Part shown: one piece after another, positions 24,296 through 33,041 of the stretch | Position numbering within the stretch: the first letter of the stretch is position 1 | How the letters are laid out: every line of letters begins with the position of its first letter | Assembly (NCBI RefSeq): GCF_016786355.1 | Contig: NZ_JADWYX010000025.1 | Coordinates: 19,540 to 77,302, forward strand | From: Frankia sp. AgB1.9 | GTDB taxonomy: Bacteria > Actinomycetota > Actinomycetes > Frankiales > Frankiaceae | Reading direction: 5' to 3' | Length of the DNA: 57,763 nucleotides | Notes under the pieces: generated by a model | What the model was told of the DNA's origin: nothing | The model's database searches: none | What the model saw: the letters and a program-made list of their open reading frames with translations, nothing else | Program-made: the position numbers and the translations under genes

Positions 24296-25374
24296 CCGCC
24301 CCGGCGGCGCCCACGTCGCCGCCGCTGCCCGACACCCTCGACGAGCTGCTCACGCCGGGGTGGCTCACCGCCGCGCTGGGCAGGCGGTTCCCCGGGGTTG
24401 AGGTCCGGACCGTCACGCCCGGCGCGGTCATCAGCCGGGTGGCGACGAACGCCAGGTTCCAGGTCGAGTGGGTCGACGGCGCGCCCGCCGCCGGCCTGTC
24501 GCCGAACCTGTGTGCCAAGGGCTACTTCACCGAGGCGGGGCGGGAGTTCCGGCAGGCGGGCGAGCCGGAGGCGTTCTTCTACCGCGACGTCGCCGCCGGC
24601 ACCGGCATGCGGACCCTGCGCACCGTCTACGCCGACGTCGACCCGGCGTCCCACAACGCCGTCGTGATCACCGAGGACGTCGTCACCGAGGGCGCGACGT
24701 TCCTCGACGCCCGCAGCCCCTACACCCCGGACCAGGCGGCCGAGAGCCTCGACCAGCTCGCCCGGCTGCACGCGGCGACCTGGAACCGGCCCGCGCTCGC
24801 CACGGCCGGCTGGCTCGCTCCCCGGTTGGACACCTACCTGATCCGGCGCGGCGTGACCGAGATCCGGGAGAACTTCGCCGGCCCGATCGGCGCCGGCGTG
24901 CCCGAGCCGGCCCGCGACGCCGAGCGGCTTGCCGCCGGCTACCGGACCCTGGCCGCGCGGTCGGCCGCCGCCGCCGACTGGGCCGTGATCCACGGCGACG
25001 CGCACGTCGGCAACCTCTACCTCGACGGCGCCGGCCGGCCGTCGTTCGTCGACTGGCAGCTCGTCCAGCGCGGGCCGTGGTACCTCGACGTCGGTTACCA
25101 CCTCGCGTCGGCGCTGACCGTCGAGGACCGCCGTGGCGCCGAGCGCGACCTCGTGCGGCACTACCTGGACCGGCTGCGCGCGGGCGGCGTCGAGCCGCCG
25201 GCCTGGGACGACGCCTGGCTCGGCGTCCGGCGCGGCATCGTGCACGGCTTCTTCCTGTGGGGCATCACGTTGAGGGTCGACCCGGCCGTCACCGCCCTGC
25301 TGCTCACCCGTCTCGGCACCGCGGCGGCCGACCACGACGCGCTGGCCGCCGTCGAACTCGACAAGGAGTGGTGA
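24292..25374 (+). CDS. Aminoglycoside-phosphotransferase-fold kinase-like protein
   Basis: A 360-residue APH/choline-kinase-fold protein. The catalytic loop is HGDAHVGNLYLD (His234, Asp236, Asn241) and the metal Asp is Asp254 in FVDWQLV; a Lys in LCAKGYF and Glu93 nearby suit the nucleotide site. In catabolic operons of actinobacteria such proteins often phosphorylate or otherwise handle small metabolites, not drugs; the substrate is unknown. It is coupled to the LLM gene (four-base overlap) and to the next binding-protein gene (one-base overlap TGATG), so the three are made together. Confidence 0.85.
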   Translation: MTAPAAPTSPPLPDTLDELLTPGWLTAALGRRFPGVEVRTVTPGAVISRVATNARFQVEWVDGAPAAGLSPNLCAKGYFTEAGREFRQAGEPEAFFYRDVAAGTGMRTLRTVYADVDPASHNAVVITEDVVTEGATFLDARSPYTPDQAAESLDQLARLHAATWNRPALATAGWLAPRLDTYLIRRGVTEIRENFAGPIGAGVPEPARDAERLAAGYRTLAARSAAAADWAVIHGDAHVGNLYLDGAGRPSFVDWQLVQRGPWYLDVGYHLASALTVEDRRGAERDLVRHYLDRLRAGGVEPPAWDDAWLGVRRGIVHGFFLWGITLRVDPAVTALLLTRLGTAAADHDALAAVELDKEW

Positions 25375-26504
25375 TGACCACCTCGACCGCGAAGCCGCCC
25401 GCGCCGTCCATCGAGGACCGCTGGTTAAAGCTGGCCCCCATCAAGATCGGCTGGCTGGGCATGGAGTGGGCCCGGTTCGAGCGCGAGATCCGGATGGCCT
25501 TCGACGAGGGGACCGAGCGCGGCCTGCTCGACCGCCGCTACGAGTTCGTCTTCGAGCAGGACGCCGGGCTGCCGCAGGGCACGGCGAAGGGCGGCATCGA
25601 CGCGTTCCAGCGTCTCGTCGACGCGGGCTGCCTGGCCGTCGTGGGCGCGAACTACACCGACTCGGCGCTCGCGCTCGCCGAGCACGCGAACGCCGCCCAC
25701 GTCCCGCTGGTCAGCATGTGCGGCACCGACGGCTTCCACGGCGAGTACTGCTTCCGGCTCGGCAACGGCGACGTCGGCGGCGACCCGGCCCTGATGGTCA
25801 ACTGGCTCAAGCGCCAGGGCCACCGCAGCGTCGCCGTCGTCGCGCCCTGGTCGCCGATCTCCGAGGAGTACGTCCGGTTCTTCCGGCAGGAGACCCGCCG
25901 CCTCGGGATCAGGGTCACCGCCGTCGAGGAGATCACGAACACGACCACCGTCGACGAGCTGGCCGACGCGTTCGGCCGGCTGCGGGCGGCCAACGCCGAC
26001 GCCCTGGCCTGGCTGGGCTACGGCGGCCTGGTCGTCTCCGGAGCCGTGCGTGCCGCGCTGGAGCGGGCCGACTGGGACCCGCCGAGGATCATGACGACCG
26101 CGTTCATGCAGTACATCTGGGGCTTCGAGCAGCTCGAAGGCTGGGTCGGCATCGACCAGTGGTGCCCGGCGAACCCACGGATGCACCGGTTCCACGAGCG
26201 GTTCGTCACCCGGTTCGGCGAGGACCCGTGGATGTGGCCGAACGCCATCCCCGGCCTCGCCTACGACATGGCCGCGACCGTCGTCGAGGCGCTGTACCGG
26301 GCCCCGGTTCTCACCGGCCAGGGGGTCAAGACCGGCCTGGAGCGGATCCGGTTCATGCCGGCCGTCACCGGCGGACCGAACACCCACATCGCCGGCGGGC
26401 CGTTCGACCACCAGATGTTCAAGGGTGACTGGCTGCACTACGGGCGTGTCCGGGACGGCAAGCTCGAATACGAAGGCCTGTTCGAGACGACGGACGACTA
26501 CTGA
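25374..26504 (+). CDS. Periplasmic-binding-protein-fold receptor lacking a signal peptide
   Basis: A 376-residue Peripla_BP_6-like protein: IKIGWLGMEWARFEREIRMAFDEGTERGL, VVGANYTDSALALAEHANAAHVPLVSMCG, VNWLKRQGHRSVAVVAPWSPISEEYVRFF. The N-terminus (MTTSTAKPPAPSIEDRWLK) is hydrophilic with no signal sequence or lipobox, so the product should be cytoplasmic. It could sense a pathway metabolite, as AmiC-like proteins do, or be a scaffold. Its start overlaps the stop of the previous gene by one base. The alternative, that it is exported by an unusual route, is not excluded. It sits between two enzymes of the operon. Confidence 0.85.
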   Translation: MTTSTAKPPAPSIEDRWLKLAPIKIGWLGMEWARFEREIRMAFDEGTERGLLDRRYEFVFEQDAGLPQGTAKGGIDAFQRLVDAGCLAVVGANYTDSALALAEHANAAHVPLVSMCGTDGFHGEYCFRLGNGDVGGDPALMVNWLKRQGHRSVAVVAPWSPISEEYVRFFRQETRRLGIRVTAVEEITNTTTVDELADAFGRLRAANADALAWLGYGGLVVSGAVRAALERADWDPPRIMTTAFMQYIWGFEQLEGWVGIDQWCPANPRMHRFHERFVTRFGEDPWMWPNAIPGLAYDMAATVVEALYRAPVLTGQGVKTGLERIRFMPAVTGGPNTHIAGGPFDHQMFKGDWLHYGRVRDGKLEYEGLFETTDDY

Positions 26505-26522
26505 TCCACCGGAGGAACCGCG

Positions 26523-27665
26523 GTGTTGACGAAAGCAGCCGTGCTGTCCGAGCAGCCCGGCAAATGGGAGCTGGCCGAGGTCGAGCTGGAGCCGCCGCGC
26601 CAGGACGAGCTGCTCGTCCGGATGGTGGCGGCCGGCCTGTGCCACTCCGACGACCACATCGTCACCGGCGACCTGCCCGTCGCGGACGGGTCGCTGCCGA
26701 TGGCCGGTGGCCACGAGGGCGCCGGCATCGTCGAGGAGGTCGGCCCGAACACGCCGGGGTGGCGGGTCGGTGACCGGGTCGTACTGTCGTTCCTGCCGAT
26801 GTGCGGGACGTGCCGGTGGTGCGCCTCGGGGATGCAGAACCTGTGCGACAACGGGGCCCGGGTGCTGTCCGGGGTTCGCGCCGACGGCACCCGCCGCATG
26901 ACGCTGGGCGGCCGGCCCGTCAGCCAGGCCGCCGGCGTCTCGACGTTCAGCGAGCTCACGACCGTCTCCGTGCAGTCGGCGGTCCGCTGCCCGGACGGGA
27001 TCTCGTTGGAGGCGGCCTGCCTGACAAGCTGCGGGGTCAGCACCGGGTGGGGCGCCGCCGTCCGGTCGGCCGAGGTGCGGCCGGGTGACGTCGTCATCGT
27101 GATGGGTGTCGGCGGGATCGGCATCAACGCGGTGCAGGGGGCCGCGCACGCGGGCGCGTCGGTGGTCATCGCCGTCGACCCGGTCGAGTGGAAGCTGGCG
27201 GCGGCGCTGACCCTCGGCGCGACGCACGCGGTCGCCACGATGGCCGAGGCGACCGATCTGGCCCGTGGCTTCACCAACGGGCAGGGCGCCGACGCGGCCA
27301 TCGTCTGCGTGGGCGTGACCAGGCCTGAGCACATCGCCGCCGGCGTGGCCGCGATCCGCAAGGCCGGGACCTGCGTCCTGGTCGGCCTGGGCCGCGCCGA
27401 CGAGGACCTCGGCATCCCGGTCTCGATCCGCGACCTCGTGCTGTACCAGAAGCGGATCCAGGGCTCCCTGTTCGGCGCCTCCAGCCCGTCGAAGGACATC
27501 CCGGCGATGCTGGCCCTCTACCAGCAGGGCCGGCTCAAGCTCGACGAGCTGATCACCAACACGTACACCCTCGAGACCCTCAACGAGGGCTACGCCGACC
27601 TGCGCGCGGGCCGCAACCTGCGCGGTGTGGTCCGCTTCGACGCCGCCAGACCCGGGGAGGCGTGA
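26523..27665 (+). CDS. Zinc-dependent alcohol dehydrogenase (NDMA-dependent class-like)
   Basis: A 380-residue medium-chain dehydrogenase/reductase. The catalytic zinc ligands are Cys40 (GLCHSDDH) and His64/Glu65 (GGHEGAG); the structural zinc site is Cys94, Cys97, Cys100 and Cys108 (CGTCRWCASGMQNLC). The Rossmann motif is GVGGIGINAVQGAAHAGASVV. The architecture and VHSDDHIVTGDLP block match the Rxyl_3153/NDMA-dependent group common in actinobacteria, but cofactor type was not proven. GTG start with GGAGG nine bases upstream. Last gene of the operon; a strong hairpin follows. Confidence 0.9.
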   Translation: MLTKAAVLSEQPGKWELAEVELEPPRQDELLVRMVAAGLCHSDDHIVTGDLPVADGSLPMAGGHEGAGIVEEVGPNTPGWRVGDRVVLSFLPMCGTCRWCASGMQNLCDNGARVLSGVRADGTRRMTLGGRPVSQAAGVSTFSELTTVSVQSAVRCPDGISLEAACLTSCGVSTGWGAAVRSAEVRPGDVVIVMGVGGIGINAVQGAAHAGASVVIAVDPVEWKLAAALTLGATHAVATMAEATDLARGFTNGQGADAAIVCVGVTRPEHIAAGVAAIRKAGTCVLVGLGRADEDLGIPVSIRDLVLYQKRIQGSLFGASSPSKDIPAMLALYQQGRLKLDELITNTYTLETLNEGYADLRAGRNLRGVVRFDAARPGEA

Positions 27666-27781
27666 CCGAGGACGGGCTGGACCGGCCTCCCCGCCTGCGG
27701 ACTGCGCGGTGCGGCCGGCGGGGCGCGCCCGGGTCAGGCGCGCGCCTCGCCGGCCTGGACCGTGGGACGCGTGGGTGTACG

Positions 27782-27807
27782 GGCCCGGTGCCCCCCGGCA
27801 CCGGGCC
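27782..27807. terminator. Bidirectional terminator between the ADH gene and the permease gene
   Basis: GGCCCGGTGCC (27782-27792) and GGCACCGGGCC (27797-27807) form a perfect 11-base stem with a CCCC loop. It lies between two convergent genes, 117 bases after the ADH stop and 15 bases past the permease stop. There is no U tract, typical for high-GC actinobacterial terminators. Confidence 0.7.
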
Positions 27808-27821
27808 GTGTCTCGGGCCGG

Positions 27822-29480
27822 TCAGCCCGTGGCGGCGGCCGGCACCTCAGCCGCCGGGGCGTCCTCGCTGTCCTTGTCCGTCTTCTTGACCTGCTGCGGC
27901 ACGCCGTGGATGCGCTCCAGCTCGATCTCGTCGGCGTCCGGCACCCGCGGTGCCGGCTTCGTCAGGGCGAAGGCGACGCAGACGGCGGCCAGGATCAGGT
28001 AGCCCAGGGCAACCTGGCCGTTGGCGTCCCACTCGACCTTGGGTCCGTGGATCAGGCCGATGAACGACAGCACCGAGCCGATCGCCGAGAAGATCGCCGC
28101 CGAGACGAACCGTTTGTCGATGATGAAGGCCACGATCGAGCCCAGGACCAGGCCAGCGAGGATCGCCCCCTCACCAAAGATCATCAAGCCCTTGTAGACG
28201 ACTCCCGCCTGGTTGATCTTGTCGTAGCCGACCTGGGACGCGCTCGTGCCGGCGGCAGCCAGCACGTTGTCCATCAGCCCGGTCGCCCACGAGGCGATGT
28301 TGGGCAGGAGCGCCGCGACCACCGCCGCCGCGTGCGCGCGGGGCGAGACCTGGAACGCCTGGGCACCGATCAGCAGGCCGATGTAGAGCAGGATCGGCAC
28401 GATCGCGGGGAGCGGGAGGATCGAGCCGAGCAGGCTGAACAGGCTGAAGAAGCACAGGAGCGCGATCACCAGTCCGGTGGCCAGCGAGTAGCCGGTGCGG
28501 CCGCCGGCGCCCTTCCAGCCCGGGTGGCCGATGTAGACCGCGGGCGGGAACGGCGAGCCCAGGCAGGAGCCGATCACGGCGCCGAAACCGTCTGCCAGCA
28601 GGATCGCGCGCAGGTTGTAGCTGTCACCTGCCGACGCGGCGCTCTCCACGTTGGTCATGCCCTCGGTGAAGTTGTAGACGCCGAGCGGGATGGCCGTGGC
28701 CAGCAGCGGCGAGAGGTCCTTCAGGCCGTGGATGAGCATGTCGAACCGGAAGTCGGGCAGGGCCAGCGCGATGTCCTTGGCCGCCGAGGTCACCTCCGGC
28801 GGGTGCATGTAGCCGCCGGCCCAGCCGATCGCCGTGCCCAGCAGCAGCGCGACCGCGCCGATCGGCAGGTTGAACGGCAGCTTGATGTCGGTCATCAGCC
28901 CGACGATGAGCAGGGCGAAGACGGGCAGCGAGATCCAGGCCGCCTCCCACATCTGCCCGGCCGGGCGCATCGAGATGAAGGCGACCGAGATACCGGCCAG
29001 CGTGCCCAGCATCGCGGCGCGGGGGGCGTACCGCCGGATCGTCGGGCCGACGAAGGCGCCGAGCATGACGATCACACCGATGATGAAGGCCCAGGCCATG
29101 CCGGCTTCCCAGGCCTTGAACGGGTCCTTCGTCTTCAGGTAGATCGGCAGCATGATGACGAACGTGACGATGAACATGTGCGGCACGCTGGGGCCGTATG
29201 GCATCGCCGTGACGTCGGACCGGCCTGTCTTCGCCGCGAGCCGGCGACCCAGGTAGGTGTAGTACACGTTCCCGATGATCAGCGCGATGCCGAGCGCCGG
29301 CAGAATCGTGCCGAGAACGTCACCCTTCGGGATACCGACGACGCCGATGCACAGCCCGGTCAGGACCAGGACGTTGACCAGGACGTTGATACCGAGCCCG
29401 AAGAACGCGTTGAGGTCCCCCCGGACCCACAGCGGCGGACCGGCGGTCGCTGTGCCGCCCGTCCCTGGAAACTTCACCAT
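27822..29480 (-). CDS. NCS2 nucleobase/xanthine-uracil-type permease
   Basis: A 552-residue membrane transporter of the NCS2/AzgA-like group, with about 12-14 hydrophobic helices. Signatures are DVTAMPYGPSVPHMFIV near helix 2-3, GVYNFTEGMTNVESAASAGDSYNL (the family's substrate-binding region with Asn and Glu) and the later GEGAILAGLVLGSIVAF. The C-terminal about 45 residues are charged and cytoplasmic. It follows a biuret-hydrolase-like gene on the same strand (156-base gap with a hairpin), so the pair likely imports and then degrades a nitrogen-rich heterocycle or acyl-urea; the exact substrate is not readable. Confidence 0.87.
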   Translation of the reverse strand: MVKFPGTGGTATAGPPLWVRGDLNAFFGLGINVLVNVLVLTGLCIGVVGIPKGDVLGTILPALGIALIIGNVYYTYLGRRLAAKTGRSDVTAMPYGPSVPHMFIVTFVIMLPIYLKTKDPFKAWEAGMAWAFIIGVIVMLGAFVGPTIRRYAPRAAMLGTLAGISVAFISMRPAGQMWEAAWISLPVFALLIVGLMTDIKLPFNLPIGAVALLLGTAIGWAGGYMHPPEVTSAAKDIALALPDFRFDMLIHGLKDLSPLLATAIPLGVYNFTEGMTNVESAASAGDSYNLRAILLADGFGAVIGSCLGSPFPPAVYIGHPGWKGAGGRTGYSLATGLVIALLCFFSLFSLLGSILPLPAIVPILLYIGLLIGAQAFQVSPRAHAAAVVAALLPNIASWATGLMDNVLAAAGTSASQVGYDKINQAGVVYKGLMIFGEGAILAGLVLGSIVAFIIDKRFVSAAIFSAIGSVLSFIGLIHGPKVEWDANGQVALGYLILAAVCVAFALTKPAPRVPDADEIELERIHGVPQQVKKTDKDSEDAPAAEVPAAATG

Positions 29481-29583
29481 GACAGACTCCTCAATGACTG
29501 GTGGGCACGGCCGCGGCGCGGCTGCCCCCGTGCTGTTCGCGGACGCGGGCCGGTCCCCCCGGAGCGCGGCGTCCGAATTCCCG

Positions 29584-29616
29584 CGTCGCCGCCAGTGCTG
29601 GCCCGGCGGCGCGACG
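29584..29616 (-). terminator. Hairpin between the hydrolase and permease genes
   Basis: CGTCGC-CGCC (29584-29593) can pair with GGCG-GC-GCGACG (29605-29616), with a two-base bulge and an 11-base loop. Located in the gap of the same-strand pair, it may attenuate read-through from the hydrolase to the permease. Confidence 0.4.
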
Positions 29617-29636
29617 GGTGTTGCTGAGGGCTGGTG

Positions 29637-30338
29637 TTACTGGGCGGCCGACGCCGCCGAAAGGGACGCGAGCGCCTCGATGAACGCGGCCGATGGCGCG
29701 ACCCACCCGAAGATGCCGCCCTGCGCCGCGATCATCTCCAGCGCGACCCGCTGGAACTCGGGGAAGTAGCTGCCGACGCAGTCGGAAAGCACCAGGCACT
29801 CGTAGCCCCGGTCGTTGGCCTCCCGGACCGTGGTGTGCACGCACACCTCGGTCGTCACCCCGGTGACGACGAGGCTCGTGATGCCCTTCTCGGTCAGGAT
29901 GTCGCCGAACGAGGTCGCGTAGAAAGCGCCCTTCCCTGGCTTGTCGACGACGAACTCGCCCTCGATCGGCGCGAGCTCGTCGATGATGTCCTGGCCGTAT
30001 TCACCGCGAATGAGAATGCGCCCCTTCGGGCCCAGGTCGCCGATTTTCAGCGACGCGTTCCCCCGGTTCAGCTTCGCCGGGGGAAGGTCCGAGAGATCCG
30101 GCAGGTGGCCTTCCCGGGTGTGAATGACGGTAAGGCCCGCGGCACGGACGGCGGCGAAGACCGCCGTCAGCGGTTCGATGGTGCTCCGCAGCTGGGACAC
30201 GTCGTTGCCGAGGCTTTCACCGAAACCGCCCGGCTCCATGAAGTCGCGCTGCATGTCGATGACGACGAGGGCCGTCGTCGCTGGATCAAAGGTGAAGTCG
30301 TATGGACGGGCCGGGACGGTGAGTGGAGCGCTCGTCAT
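29637..30338 (-). CDS. Isochorismatase-family hydrolase, biuret-amidohydrolase-like
   Basis: A 233-residue cysteine hydrolase with triad Asp28 (VVIDMQRDF), Lys133 ([10 protein letters not shown]) and Cys166 ([11 protein letters not shown]). The spacing between Lys and Cys, and the blocks [42 protein letters not shown] and AQGGIFGWV, resemble biuret hydrolase (BiuH) and triuret hydrolase from cyanuric acid degradation more than nicotinamidases; I rate this assignment tentative. It would release ammonia from acyl-ureas. First gene of a pair with the NCS2 permease; ATG start with the open region upstream shared with the ThDP enzyme gene's promoter. Confidence 0.8.
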   Translation of the reverse strand: MTSAPLTVPARPYDFTFDPATTALVVIDMQRDFMEPGGFGESLGNDVSQLRSTIEPLTAVFAAVRAAGLTVIHTREGHLPDLSDLPPAKLNRGNASLKIGDLGPKGRILIRGEYGQDIIDELAPIEGEFVVDKPGKGAFYATSFGDILTEKGITSLVVTGVTTEVCVHTTVREANDRGYECLVLSDCVGSYFPEFQRVALEMIAAQGGIFGWVAPSAAFIEALASLSAASAAQ

Positions 30339-30849
30339 TCCAGGGTCCTGTCATCGGCGGAGACGGGGACGGAGTGCGGTGGCCTGAGAATCCAAACCGG
30401 CCAGGGCGGCCGTCGGCTCACGTCACGGATTGCCGGGCCGGGGACAGGGATCGGCGCCGGGGCAGGAGTGAGCCGCTCGGTCACCCGGATTGGGGAGCCT
30501 CGCGGTGCGGTTCGGTCGGGACCTCGGGCTGGATGCCGCTGCCTTGCGAAGACTCTGGGGCTGTCCGGTTTCGGGGCGCGTGTCGCTGTGTAACGGATCA
30601 GTAAAGGACGTATACAGCCCCGGATCCGATCCCGTATACAGATCCGGTCGAGGCGGCCCGCACGTCCGTCCGTAGTTGTTTAATTACCTGCCGTCGCGCC
30701 GGTTCGTTAGAGGCCGGCTGGTACGGGTACCGAGCCCTGAGTTGTCCGCTTGCGCGACGAGAGCGGCGGCCGTCGGCGCGCGCCACGGGCCGGACCTCGG
30801 GGCCCAGGGCGCCGCGCGCCGCACCGGCACTCGACGGAGGGGCTCCCCG
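30339..30849. promoter_or_regulatory. Divergent 511-base gap with a GTATAC double site
   Basis: CGTATACAG occurs at 30609-30617 and again at 30633-30641, 24 bases apart, with CCGGATC (30620-30626) and GATCCGG (30641-30647) as an interlaced inverted repeat. GTATAC-centred dyads are frequent GntR-type operators. The pair lies about 210 bases before the ThDP enzyme ATG. The rest of the gap shows no gene I can support. Confidence 0.45.
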
Positions 30850-32505
30850 ATGGTCACGACCGTGATCCAGCACGTGCTGAACCGGCTGAGGGATCTCGGG
30901 ATCCGCCACGTGTTCGGGGTCCCGGGCGACTACGCCTTCCCCGTCGACGACGCCGTGATCGCGCATCCGGACATCCAGTGGATGGGCAACTGCAACGAGC
31001 TGAACGCCGCGTACTGCGCGGACGGCTACGCCCGGGTCCATGGAATGGGGGCGGTGAGCACCACATACGGCGTCGGCGAGCTGAGCGCCATCAACGGCAT
31101 CGCCGGCGCCTACACCGAGCATCTCCCGGTCTTCCACCTGGTGGGCATGCCGAAGATGCCCGTGCAGGCCCGCCACGCACTCGTGCACCACACCCTGGGA
31201 AACGGCGAGTTCGACCTCTTCCAGCGGATGTCGGACCCGGTGGTCTGCGCCAGCGCGATCATGACGCCGCAGAACGTGGCCGCCGAGACGGAGCGCCTGA
31301 TCGCCGCGGCGATCTACCACCGCCGCCCGGTCTACCTGGCGTTCCCCGCCGACCTGGCCGAGCTGCCGGTGGCGAGCGAGGCGCCGGAGCTGCCCGCGCC
31401 GGCCAGCGACCCGGCTCAGCTGGACGCCGCGGTCGCGGCGGTGTCGGAGCTGCTGCGCCACGCGAGCAGCGCCTGCCTGCTGCCCGGCGCCCTCGCCGTC
31501 CGCGCGGGCCTGGGCCGGCACCTGCAGCGGCTGGTCGACGCCTCCGGCCTGCCCTTCGCCACCATGGTCGCCGACAAGGGGGTGCTGGACGAGGACCAGC
31601 CCGGGTTCGTCGGCATGTACGACGGCAAGCTGATGAACGGGGACGTCCGGCGCCTGGTCGAGGACGGTGACGTCGTGATCCTGGTCGGCGCGCTGATGCA
31701 CGACTTCAACTCCGGCGCGTTCACGGCCAACCTCGACCCGGCGAAGACCGTCGACATCCGTCACCACCACGTCCAGGTCGGCGCCATGACCTACCCGAGC
31801 GTGGAGATGCGGGACCTGCTGACCGCCCTCGCGGCCCGGCTGCCGACGCGGACCTGGCCGCAACCCGCCGCCGACGTGGTCCGGATGCGCTCCGAACCGG
31901 GCAGCGGCGACGACCCGATCACGGCAGGCAACCTGTATCCCCGCTGGGAGCAGTTCCTGCGGCCGCGCGACATCGTCGTCGCGGAGACCGGGACCTGCTC
32001 GATGGGCATGGCCTTCGCGCGGCTTCCCTACGGGGCGACGTTCGAGAACCAGACGCTGTGGGGGTCGATCGGCTGGGCCACCCCCGCCGCGGTCGGAGCC
32101 GCCGTCGCCGCAGGCGCGGACCGCCGCGTCGTGCTGATCACCGGCGAGGGCTCGCACCAGCTGACGGCCCAGGAGATCAGCCAGTTCGGCCGGTACCGGC
32201 TCAAGCCGGTGGTCTTCGTGCTGAACAACTCCGGCTATCTGATCGAGCGGCTGCTGTGCAAGCACCCGGACCTCGCGTACAACGACCTGGCGCGGTGGAA
32301 CTACGCGGAGCTGCCCAGGGTGCTCGGCTGCGAGGACTGGTTCACCGCGCGCGTGTCGACCTGCGCCGAGCTCGACCGGGCGCTGGACACGGCCCGGCAC
32401 GCCAGCGCCGGCTGCTACATCGAGGTGCTGACCGACAGCCATGCGGCGCCACCGCTGGCGACGCGGATGCACGAGAACGTCGGGAGCCTCTACGCCGGCG
32501 GATAG
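30850..32505 (+). CDS. ThDP-dependent decarboxylase (pyruvate/indolepyruvate decarboxylase family)
   Basis: A 551-residue thiamine-diphosphate enzyme. The cofactor-activating Glu is Glu50 in NCNELNAAYCADGYAR; the middle FAD/TPP-fold domain follows; the ThDP/Mg motif starts at GEGSHQLTAQEISQFGRYRLKPVVFVLNNSGY. The layout matches indolepyruvate/phenylpyruvate or pyruvate decarboxylases. It converts a 2-oxoacid to an aldehyde; which one is unknown. The ATG 30850 follows CGGAGGGG. Neighbouring GyrI-like protein is 59 bases downstream and may be co-transcribed. Confidence 0.9.
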   Translation: MVTTVIQHVLNRLRDLGIRHVFGVPGDYAFPVDDAVIAHPDIQWMGNCNELNAAYCADGYARVHGMGAVSTTYGVGELSAINGIAGAYTEHLPVFHLVGMPKMPVQARHALVHHTLGNGEFDLFQRMSDPVVCASAIMTPQNVAAETERLIAAAIYHRRPVYLAFPADLAELPVASEAPELPAPASDPAQLDAAVAAVSELLRHASSACLLPGALAVRAGLGRHLQRLVDASGLPFATMVADKGVLDEDQPGFVGMYDGKLMNGDVRRLVEDGDVVILVGALMHDFNSGAFTANLDPAKTVDIRHHHVQVGAMTYPSVEMRDLLTALAARLPTRTWPQPAADVVRMRSEPGSGDDPITAGNLYPRWEQFLRPRDIVVAETGTCSMGMAFARLPYGATFENQTLWGSIGWATPAAVGAAVAAGADRRVVLITGEGSHQLTAQEISQFGRYRLKPVVFVLNNSGYLIERLLCKHPDLAYNDLARWNYAELPRVLGCEDWFTARVSTCAELDRALDTARHASAGCYIEVLTDSHAAPPLATRMHENVGSLYAGG

Positions 32506-32564
32506 CGGCCGTGTCCGCCTCACCGCTCACGCGGGCTGATGATGACGGCTGGCAGAGTTGGTCC

Positions 32565-33041
32565 ATGACTTACGTGGTCGAGGTCGAGACCGTCGCGCCG
32601 AAGGTGCTCGCCGCGGTCCGCAGGCAGGTCCGCCCCGGTGAGGTTCCGACGGCCTTCGGGGCCGCGCTGGACCAGGTCTGGGCGTTCCTGCGCGGGCAGC
32701 CGGGCCTGCGCGACGACGGCCACAACGTCTTCGTGTACCACCACGGCGTCGGCAGCCCCGACGCCGGCCTCGACGTCGACTTCGGCGTCGAGGTGACCCG
32801 TCCCTTCCCGCCGCAGGGCCTGGTCGAGTGCGTCGAGTCCCCCGCGGGCCGGGCCGCCCTGACCGTCCATCGCGGCGGGTACGGCGGCCTGCCGGACGCG
32901 CACGCGGCCATCCACGCCTGGTGCCGCGAACACGCTGAGACCATCGGCGCGTGGAGCATGGAGATCTACGGCGACTGGCACGAGGACGAAGCCAAGATCG
33001 AGACCACCGTCCTCTACGCACTGGCCGCCAGCACCGAATGA
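32565..33041 (+). CDS. GyrI-like small-molecule-binding protein
   Basis: A 158-residue stand-alone GyrI-like (SOUL/AraC effector) domain. The start MTYVVEVETVAPKVLAAVRRQV, the middle VYHHGVGSPDAGLDVDFGVEV and the end ETVRHAGAYGGLP-like segment (here ALTVHRGGYGGLPDAHAAIHAWCREHAE, then SMEIYGDWHED) match the fold. Such proteins bind hydrophobic or cationic small molecules or proteins. No DNA-binding part is present. It lies after the ThDP enzyme on the same strand. Confidence 0.8.
   Translation: MTYVVEVETVAPKVLAAVRRQVRPGEVPTAFGAALDQVWAFLRGQPGLRDDGHNVFVYHHGVGSPDAGLDVDFGVEVTRPFPPQGLVECVESPAGRAALTVHRGGYGGLPDAHAAIHAWCREHAETIGAWSMEIYGDWHEDEAKIETTVLYALAASTE

Noticed and set aside
21885..26504. A complete ABC transporter in the catabolic operon
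   Set aside because: Two binding-protein genes are present, but no permease or ATPase gene lies in the window.
25425..27332. 635-residue minus-strand open frame over the binding protein and ADH genes
   Set aside because: Spans two well-supported genes on the other strand and shows no recognisable domain.
30598..32523. Long minus-strand open frame across the ThDP decarboxylase
   Set aside because: It is the antisense shadow of a gene with clear cofactor motifs, and its predicted protein is Arg/Gly/Val-rich without family features.
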